From Bacillota bacterium (GTDB lineage Bacteria > Bacillota > Clostridia > Oscillospirales > Oscillospiraceae): DNA of 9,914 nucleotides. How positions within the stretch are numbered: the first letter of the stretch is position 1; each line of letters opens with the position of its first letter. The stretch covers positions 1-9,914 of the forward strand of contig WQUU01000228.1 in the NCBI GenBank assembly GCA_009781925.1, written 5' to 3'. The position numbers and the translations under genes are program-made. The notes below the pieces were generated by a model. The model did no database searches and had not been told where the DNA came from. It was given only the letters and a program-made list of their open reading frames with translations. This document shows, piece by piece, positions 5,228 to 9,914 of this stretch.

Positions 5228-7237
5228 TCAGTCCTTTGGTCTAAAGTTTTTGAGCCGCAGCGCGTTCGTCAGCACCGAGACCGAGCTCAGGCTCATGGCC
5301 GCCGCCGCGATCATCGGGTTTAAGAGGGGCCCGCCGAAGAGGTGCAAGACGCCCGCCGCGATGGGGATGCCCACCACGTTGTAGCCGAAGGCCCAGAACA
5401 GGTTTTGCTTGATGGTACGCATGGTGCGGCGGGACAGTTCAATGGCCGCGGGCACGTCCCGGAGATCGGAGCGCATGAGCACGATGTCCGCGCTCTCCAT
5501 GGCCACGACCTTGCCCTCGCTCTGGAGGCGTTTGACCTCATTTGCCTTATCCTGGGGCAGCACCTCGGCCAAAACCCGCGCAATTCCCGCCTGTTCCGCG
5601 ATTTTTTGGGCGGTTTCCGCGTTGTCCCCCGTGAGCATTACGGTCTCGATCCCCAGCGCGCGCAGGCGCGCGACGGCTTCGGCGCTGGTCGCCTTGAGCC
5701 TGTCCGCCACGTCGATCCTGCCCCGGTATGCGCCGTCCACATACACGCGCACACCTCTGCCGACGGACACCTTTTGGCCGCCGATTTCCCCTTCGACGCC
5801 TTGGCCTACGACGGCGCGGAAGTTTGTCACCGGCAGAGTTTCCCCCGTGTAAGCCGCGCAGACAGCCCGCGCGATCGGGTGCTCGGAGAGCCGCTCCAAG
5901 GATGCCGCGAGCCGGAGCACGTCCCCCTCCACGCCGACAACCTCCGGCCTCCCCTCGGTGACGGTGCCGGTCTTGTCCAGCACAACCACCTCGATACCGC
6001 GCGCCGTCTCCAGCGCCTGTCCGCTTTTGATGAGGATGCCCCTCTCCGCACCCTTGCCGGCGCCCACAAGAATGGCCGTCGGTGTGGCCAGGCCCAAAGC
6101 GCAGGGGCAGGCGATCACCAGCACGGAGATGAAGATCGTCAGCGCGAACGGGAGGTCGCCGCCCGTGCCGAAGTACCAGGCGATTCCGGCCAGGAGTGCG
6201 GCGGCGCACACCGCCGGCACAAATACGCCGGAAACCCGATCCGCCAAGGCCGCGATGGGGGCCTTGCTGTTTTGGGCGTCCTCCACCAGCTTGACGATCT
6301 GCCGGAAGGCCGTGTCCGCGCCGAGCTTTTCCGCCCGAAACTGAAAACTGCCGACTGTGTTCAGCGTCGCGGCGTAGACCGCGCTGCCCGGGCTCTTGTC
6401 TGCCGGCAGGCTCTCGCCGGTGAGCATAGACTCGTCAATCGCCGTATTGCCCTCGAGCACCGTGCCGTCTACGGGGATCTTCTCCCCGGGCCGGACTGTC
6501 ACGATGTCGCCGATCCCCACCATCTCGATGGGGAGCTCCCGCTCTATGCCATCCCGCAGAACCGTGGCCATTTTCGGCGCGAGACCCATGAGCGTCCGAA
6601 TCGCCTCAGAGGTTTTTCCCTTCGACCGGGCCTCCAGGGATTTGCCCAGCAGCACCAGCGTGATGATCACACCCGCCGACTCAAAGTAGAGGGCGTGGGC
6701 CGCGCCCGCGTCTCCGGTGGCGATCCGCCAGAGCCCGTAGAGGCTGTAGAGCACTGCGGCGGAAGTCCCGACGGCGATCAGGCTATCCATATTCGGCGAG
6801 CCCTGGAACAGCGCTTTGTAGCCGACGATGTAAAACCGATGGCCCACGCCGACCACCGGCAAGACCAGCGCAAATTGTGTCAGCGCGTAGGACAGGGGGC
6901 TGTGTTCCATCCACGCCTGCGGCATCGCCATGGCGATGATGAGCAGCGGGAGGGCGAAAATAGCGGCGACGATAACCTTAGTCCAGAGGCGCACAGGCCG
7001 CTCCTGCCTGCGCTCCTCCGGGGTAAACGCCTCATAGCCGATTTTCGCCACAGCCGTCTGAATTTCGATGAGAGACACCTGCTGCGCGTCATACGCCACG
7101 CACAGCTTCTCGCTGGCCAGATTGACGCTGGCCTCCGCTACGCCGGGGAGTTTGCGCAGTATTTTTTCGATCCGCTGGGCGCAGGCGGCGCAGGTCATCC
7201 CCCGGACGCCGAGGATTTGTTTTTCCAGTTTAAACAC
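5228..7237 (-). CDS. copA: Copper-translocating P-type ATPase (CopA, P1B-1) with internal in-frame deletions, probably inactive
   Basis: Family role: export of Cu(I) across the membrane using ATP. The 669-residue product has one N-terminal HMA domain (GMTCAAC, 13-19), membrane helices, TGES (273-276), the CPC metal site (377-379), DKTGT (Asp421), SEHP (451-454), GQG in the nucleotide domain, TGDN (536-539), and the YN and MSLSS motifs of the last two helices. Missing is the P-domain GDGxNDAP: the sequence runs EGKVVAM (residue 580, codon 5500-5498) directly into ESADIVLM, omitting about 28 residues. A second gap of about 30 residues seems to follow VSVGR (near 494). Together these explain the shortfall from the about 727 residues normal for one-HMA CopA. 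The reading frame stays open. The start is GTG 7237 with no clear ribosome site; a repeat element lies 13 bases upstream. Gene identity is sure, activity is doubtful. Confidence 0.9.
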   Translation of the reverse strand: MFKLEKQILGVRGMTCAACAQRIEKILRKLPGVAEASVNLASEKLCVAYDAQQVSLIEIQTAVAKIGYEAFTPEERRQERPVRLWTKVIVAAIFALPLLIIAMAMPQAWMEHSPLSYALTQFALVLPVVGVGHRFYIVGYKALFQGSPNMDSLIAVGTSAAVLYSLYGLWRIATGDAGAAHALYFESAGVIITLVLLGKSLEARSKGKTSEAIRTLMGLAPKMATVLRDGIERELPIEMVGIGDIVTVRPGEKIPVDGTVLEGNTAIDESMLTGESLPADKSPGSAVYAATLNTVGSFQFRAEKLGADTAFRQIVKLVEDAQNSKAPIAALADRVSGVFVPAVCAAALLAGIAWYFGTGGDLPFALTIFISVLVIACPCALGLATPTAILVGAGKGAERGILIKSGQALETARGIEVVVLDKTGTVTEGRPEVVGVEGDVLRLAASLERLSEHPIARAVCAAYTGETLPVTNFRAVVGQGVEGEIGGQKVSVGRGVRVYVDGAYRGRIDVADRLKATSAEAVARLRALGIETVMLTGDNAETAQKIAEQAGIARVLAEVLPQDKANEVKRLQSEGKVVAMESADIVLMRSDLRDVPAAIELSRRTMRTIKQNLFWAFGYNVVGIPIAAGVLHLFGGPLLNPMIAAAAMSLSSVSVLTNALRLKNFRPKD

Positions 7238-7250
7238 CCCGATTCACACC

Positions 7251-7339
7251 TGTAGGGGCCGATGCCTACATCGGCCCGTTCTCGGCGCAGCGGCGTATTC
7301 CTACGGTGCAGCGGCGCGATGTGGGCATCGTGCCCTACA
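7251..7339. repeat. MITE-like element with hairpin-forming inverted ends, upstream of copA
   Basis: The 24-base ends (7251-7274 and complement of 7316-7339) match at 21 positions, both beginning TGTAGGG. Each end also folds on itself: GGGCCGATG (7256-7264) pairs with CATCGGCCC (7269-7277), and GGCGCGATG (7313-7321) pairs with CATCGTGCC (7326-7334). The middle carries two 12-base copies, GGCGCAGCGGCG (7284-7295) and GGTGCAGCGGCG (7305-7316). It fills most of the gap between the lipoprotein gene stop and the copA start. There is no coding capacity, so any movement would need help in trans. Confidence 0.75.
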
Positions 7340-7370
7340 ACGAACATGTATTGATGTCGCAGTCATGTGA

Positions 7371-8132
7371 TCAAAATCCGTATTTCGCCAAAATCTCAGC
7401 CAGCTTGCCATTTTCCTTCATATCCGCGAGGCCGGCGTTGAACATGCCGAGCAGCTTGGCGTTGGTACCCCGCTTCACGGCAAGGCCAAAGGACTGCGGG
7501 TCTAATTTGTCCCCCACGACTTGGAGCCCCAGGCCGTCGCGCTTGATGTCCCAGGCCATTTCGGAGCGCTGCCCGAAACAGGCGTCACAGCTGCCGCTCA
7601 GGATGGCGTTATACATGAGCGCCGGAGTCTCATAATATTGGATGGTAAACCCGTATTTTTCCGCGTTGGCCTCGGCCCAGACAGTCGCCGGAACCTCGGC
7701 CGCCGGATCGGAGATCACACAGGCCACGAGCTTGCCCCGGAGATCCTCCGGTTTCGCAAGGGCACTGCCGACGGCGACGGCCATCACCTGCCCGTCGTCA
7801 AAGTAGCTCTTGGAGAAGTCAAAGTCCCGCTTTGCCTCATCGGTGATCGGCAAGCGCATCATCGCGCCGTCCGCCTCACCGGACTGAACCGCGTCCATCC
7901 CCGCGTCAGAAACCGCGTACCCAAGCGTATAGGTGAAACCCTGGTCGGCGGCGATGGCGGCGAGAATGTCCGGCGCCAGGCCGGTATAGGTATTTGTGCC
8001 CGCGGTATGGTCTGTAAAGGGGGGGGCGTAGCTGTCAACGTAGATGACATATTCCCCGCCCTTCTTCCCGCAGCCCGCGAGCGATGTCAGCGCCAGAAAT
8101 AAGGCAAGGGCGGCGCAAAGGATTTTTTTCAT
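7371..8132 (-). CDS. Amino-acid-type ABC transporter substrate-binding lipoprotein (SBP_bac_3 family)
   Basis: A 253-residue lipoprotein anchored outside the membrane. The N-terminus is a lipoprotein signal with lipobox LAGC (Cys21). The rest follows the family-3 solute-binding pattern: YVDSYAPPF (31-39), GLAPDILAAIAADQGF, DAVQSGEADGAMMRLPITDEAKRDFDFSKSYFDDGQ with Arg93 at the place that usually binds the ligand carboxylate, a second lobe (LRGKLVACVISDPAAE), and the ending LAEILAKYGF. Such proteins deliver polar amino acids or similar small ligands to an ABC permease. No permease or ATPase gene is nearby, so it is an orphan here. Unusual: a C-x-x-C (Cys183, Cys186) where the family normally has an aliphatic residue, plus Cys138. 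ATG 8132 has AGGAGG (complement of 8138-8143) five bases upstream, and a TTGACA promoter reads into it. Confidence 0.88.
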   Translation of the reverse strand: MKKILCAALALFLALTSLAGCGKKGGEYVIYVDSYAPPFTDHTAGTNTYTGLAPDILAAIAADQGFTYTLGYAVSDAGMDAVQSGEADGAMMRLPITDEAKRDFDFSKSYFDDGQVMAVAVGSALAKPEDLRGKLVACVISDPAAEVPATVWAEANAEKYGFTIQYYETPALMYNAILSGSCDACFGQRSEMAWDIKRDGLGLQVVGDKLDPQSFGLAVKRGTNAKLLGMFNAGLADMKENGKLAEILAKYGF

Positions 8133-8144
8133 ACTGTCCTCCTG

Positions 8145-8218
8145 TTGTGGGGTCGGTTTCCTTACCCGACCGCCGTGCCCAGGGCATTGCGGGCGGGGAT
8201 AAGACCCCAGCCCTACAA
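8145..8218. repeat. Second hairpin-ended repeat, in the leader of the lipoprotein gene
   Basis: The ends are TTGTGGGG (8145-8152) and, on the other strand, TTGTAGGG (8218-8211). Next to each end is a hairpin: GGTCGG (8151-8156) with CCGACC (8166-8171), and GGGCGGGG (8191-8198) with CCCC-A-GCCC (8205-8213). This is the same architecture as the element at 7251-7339, with different stem sequences. The left end stops one base from the ribosome site of the lipoprotein gene; the right end lies about where transcription should begin. Confidence 0.65.
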
Positions 8219-8220
8219 AT

Positions 8221-8248
8221 ATTGTATTGCATTCGGGCGAATTGTCAA
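8221..8248 (-). promoter_or_regulatory. Sigma-A-type promoter for the lipoprotein gene
   Basis: Read on the minus strand: TTGACA (complement of 8243-8248), a 16-bp spacer and TACAAT (complement of 8221-8226). Transcription would start near 8214, inside the terminal TTGTAGGG of the repeat, so both hairpins of that element would sit in the 5' leader. It is also the only clear promoter upstream of copA and copZ, which may be read from it. Confidence 0.78.
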
Positions 8249-8262
8249 GTAAAATCCGTTGC

Positions 8263-8282
8263 TCTCCGATTTTCTCCGATTT
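8263..8282. repeat. Perfect 10-bp tandem repeat between divergent promoters
   Basis: TCTCCGATTT occurs twice with no gap (8263-8272 and 8273-8282). It lies 14 bases upstream of the minus-strand TTGACA and 14 bases upstream of the secG TTGCTA. A 10-bp period puts both copies on the same face of the helix, as expected for a regulator site, but no known operator is recognised. Confidence 0.55.
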
Positions 8283-8296
8283 TTTTGCGAAAACGC

Positions 8297-8325
8297 TTGC
8301 TATTTATTTTCTGATATGTTATCAT
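8297..8325 (+). promoter_or_regulatory. Sigma-A-type promoter for secG
   Basis: TTGCTA (8297-8302), a 17-bp spacer and TATCAT (8320-8325) lie 47 bases upstream of the secG start. The leader would contain AAAGGA (8357-8362), the secG ribosome site. Confidence 0.65.
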
Positions 8326-8372
8326 ATATTCTACTTTGTGACTGTACGGCGATACGAAAGGATTGAGCCACT

Positions 8373-8624
8373 ATGTCTGCCCTAACCCTCACCTTCACCA
8401 TTATTCAATTGATTTCCGGCCTCTTTTTGATGGTTGTCGTGCTCATGCAGTCCGGCAAACGCAGCGGTCTCTCCGGCGTCATCGCGGGCGGCATGGACAC
8501 TTTTATGACAAAGGCAAAGGCCCGCACCTGGGACGCGCGTCTGGCCCGCATCACCAAATGGGTCGCGCTGGTTTTTGTTCTGCTGACCTTGGCGCTGAAC
8601 CTGATCTTTAAGGCAACAACCTGA
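8373..8624 (+). CDS. secG: Preprotein translocase subunit SecG
   Basis: An 83-residue membrane protein of the SecYEG channel, which assists SecA-driven export. Two hydrophobic helices are visible: residues about 3-25 (TLTFTIIQLISGLFLMVVVLM) and about 62-79 (KWVALVFVLLTLALNLIF). Between them is the conserved loop QSGKRSGLSGVIAGGMDTF, then MTKAKARTWDARLARITKW. Length and layout are normal for Firmicutes SecG. The ATG at 8373 has AAAGGA ten bases upstream. In many Clostridia secG is followed by the RNase R gene (rnr) and smpB; here an opposite-strand recombinase follows instead, which suggests an insertion just after secG. That order is from general knowledge. Confidence 0.93.
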   Translation: MSALTLTFTIIQLISGLFLMVVVLMQSGKRSGLSGVIAGGMDTFMTKAKARTWDARLARITKWVALVFVLLTLALNLIFKATT

Positions 8625-8648
8625 GCGCAAACAAATATTGCGTATCAT

Positions 8649-8672
8649 AAAAATCCCCGCCTTCTGGCGGGG
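8649..8672 (-). terminator. Rho-independent terminator downstream of the recombinase
   Basis: CCCCGCC (8655-8661) and GGCGGGG (8666-8672) form a perfect 7-bp stem with loop TTCT. On the minus strand the stem is followed by ATTTTT (complement of 8649-8654), so it should end leftward transcription from the recombinase gene. On the plus strand only two T's follow, so it could at best weakly end the secG transcript. Confidence 0.75.
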
Positions 8673-8707
8673 TTCCGTAAAACAGTATCGCACTCGTTCT
8701 CAGGAGC

Positions 8708-8730
8708 GGCATGGCTTTCACGGTCATGCC
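8708..8730. repeat. Inverted repeat spanning the recombinase stop codon
   Basis: GGCATG (8708-8713) and CATGCC (8725-8730) flank an 11-base centre that includes the recombinase stop codon (8724-8726). Imperfect palindromes near the recombinase gene often mark the crossover end of elements moved by large serine recombinases, so it is a candidate attachment-site part. No second copy is visible in the window. Confidence 0.35.
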
Positions 8731-9914
8731 GTTTCCTGCTTCATCAGTTCATCCAAAGGGATAAAGCCGACCAAGTCATAGCTGATGTGGATACCTTGCC
8801 GCCGTTTACCGCTGCTCTTGTCCGGGGCCTCCACATGGATGGCCTTTACCAGTTCCCGCAAGGCATAAGGCGTAAGCTCACGCAAATTACTGTACTTGCC
8901 TATCTTCTGGAGAAACTGCTCCAAATTCTCAAGCTGCCGCTCCTGCCCCTCGATCTCCTGCTGTAACACCTGTACATCAGCCTTTAGCTGTCTCTGCTCG
9001 GCCTCGTAGGTCTTGCTCATCATGGCAAATCGCTCGTCGGAGACTTTGGAATTCACGTTATCCTCGTAGAGACGAATGAAAAGCCGATCCAGTTCACTCA
9101 GCCGCTTTTCAGCCTGCGCAAGCCGCTTCCTGCTCACCCGGATCGCCTCTTCGCTCGACAGCTTCATCTTCCGCTCCATGATTGACCGAAAATGCGCTTC
9201 ATAGCAGGACACATACGAGATAACGGCTTCCATGTGCATCCAGACCATTTCTTCCAGCACCACCGCCCTAATGTAATGTCCGCCGCACCTCTCCTTGTCA
9301 ACGCGATGGGTGGAGCAGACGAAGAAATCCTGCCGCGTCTCGAACTGGGCTGATGTGCAGTAGTACATCTTCTGATGGCAGTCTGCGCAGTAGACAAGGC
9401 CGGAAAACAGGCTCGTTTTTCCTGTCCTGGTCTGCCTGTGCCGCTGCTGGCGGAGTTCCTGTACTTTGTCAAAAATCTCAGGCTCGATGATGGCCGGATG
9501 CGCGTCGTAAAACACAAACTGCTTCTCCGCATCATTTTCCCGCCGCTTCTTATCCCAGATCGACGCCGTATAGGTCTTGAAATTTACAATGCAGCCGGTG
9601 TATTCCCGGCGTTCCAAGATGGTGACGACGGTAGCGGAATTCCATTTGTGCGGGGAGTCAGTTTCCCGGTTTATGACGTACTGGCCCGCTGCACAATGAT
9701 ACGCGGTGGGATTCAGCACCCGTTCCTCCGTCAGCAGGCTTGCGATCTGCGACGGCCCTCGTCCCTCCATGCAGAGCGTGAAAATACGCTTGACCACCTG
9801 CGCCGCATCCTCGTCCACGGTCCAGCGTTTCGCATTGTCCGGGTCTTTCCTGTAGCCGTAGGGGACATTCGTGGTCAGCGGCTCGCCGCGCTCGCCCTTT
9901 GCCTTGTTCACGGC
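8724..9914 (-). CDS. Large serine recombinase (DUF4368 type), C-terminal part; 5' end beyond the window
   Basis: The frame remains open to the right window edge. About 396 C-terminal residues of a protein normally near 520-560 are present; the catalytic serine resolvase domain lies outside. Seen in order: the end of the linker (VNKAKGERGEPL), the Recombinase domain (VPYGYRK ... WTVDEDAAQVVKRIF ... WNSATVVTILERREYTG), a zinc ribbon with YCADC (9392-9378) and the later FVC and RCGG cysteines, a long coiled coil (roughly 9170-8890, rich in Arg, Gln, Glu and Leu), and a C-terminal DUF4368-like segment (ELTPYALRELVKAIHVEAP ... ISYDLVGFIPLDEL). Such enzymes excise and integrate conjugative or mobilisable elements and prophages in Clostridia. 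The tail of the gene facing secG suggests the element boundary lies between 8625 and about 8730. A terminator follows. Confidence 0.92.
   Translation of the reverse strand, partial: AVNKAKGERGEPLTTNVPYGYRKDPDNAKRWTVDEDAAQVVKRIFTLCMEGRGPSQIASLLTEERVLNPTAYHCAAGQYVINRETDSPHKWNSATVVTILERREYTGCIVNFKTYTASIWDKKRRENDAEKQFVFYDAHPAIIEPEIFDKVQELRQQRHRQTRTGKTSLFSGLVYCADCHQKMYYCTSAQFETRQDFFVCSTHRVDKERCGGHYIRAVVLEEMVWMHMEAVISYVSCYEAHFRSIMERKMKLSSEEAIRVSRKRLAQAEKRLSELDRLFIRLYEDNVNSKVSDERFAMMSKTYEAEQRQLKADVQVLQQEIEGQERQLENLEQFLQKIGKYSNLRELTPYALRELVKAIHVEAPDKSSGKRRQGIHISYDLVGFIPLDELMKQETA

Noticed and set aside
5342..7255. A 637-codon open frame on the plus strand opposite copA
   Set aside because: It is the antisense shadow of a GC-rich gene: composition is dominated by Arg, His, Ala and Gly with no recognisable domain, while the minus strand carries all P-type ATPase motifs.
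7251..7339. CRISPR-like array or tRNA in the repeat region
   Set aside because: There are only two inverted ends and one short internal duplication, with no regular repeat-spacer pattern and no cloverleaf.
8655..8680. The 7-bp hairpin as a strong secG terminator
   Set aside because: On the plus strand the stem is followed by TTCCG rather than a T-run; the T-run is on the minus strand side.

Overview
The window looks like chromosome of a GC-rich Gram-positive anaerobe of class Clostridia, most likely near Oscillospiraceae. This rests on an MgtA-type ATPase, a clostridial-style SecG, a RelB/DinJ-type antitoxin, a DUF4368-type large serine recombinase, AGGAGG-like ribosome sites, sigma-A-like promoters, and short hairpin repeats of the kind common in that group. 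The taxon is an inference; no marker gene fixes it.

Layout. Plus strand 1-3028: the 3' part of a magnesium-type P-type ATPase (mgtA), coupled by one intervening base to a small cysteine-rich DUF2284 protein. 3030-3590: an AT-rich island with its own promoter, an intact RelB/DinJ-like antitoxin, a YafQ-like toxin cut to 45 residues, and a terminator that starts on the toxin stop codon. 3652-4976: an ECF-type sigma factor overlapping by 4 bases a secreted-domain, single-pass membrane protein. The minus strand then takes over: substrate-binding lipoprotein (8132-7371), copA (7237-5228) and copZ (5167-4949), all read leftward; copZ runs 28 bases into the 3' end of the sigma-factor partner. A divergent promoter region (about 8219-8372) separates the lipoprotein from plus-strand secG (8373-8624). 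The right edge holds the C-terminal part of a large serine recombinase on the minus strand, which suggests the end of an integrated element just downstream of secG.

Main observations. The copper ATPase has an intact frame but lacks the P-domain GDGxNDAP segment: the protein goes straight from the lysine-valine-valine-alanine-methionine before that motif to the glutamate-serine-alanine-aspartate after it, as if recombination between two short repeats had removed about 28 codons. A second stretch of about 30 codons in the nucleotide-binding domain also seems absent. It is therefore probably not an active pump, although copZ and both metal motifs are kept. Each of the three minus-strand genes has a hairpin-rich repeat 12-19 bases before its start codon; two of these are members of one family with TTGTAGGG-type ends. 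The magnesium ATPase has glycine where the family usually has glutamate in the M4 ion-site motif. The toxin of the toxin-antitoxin pair has lost its catalytic half.
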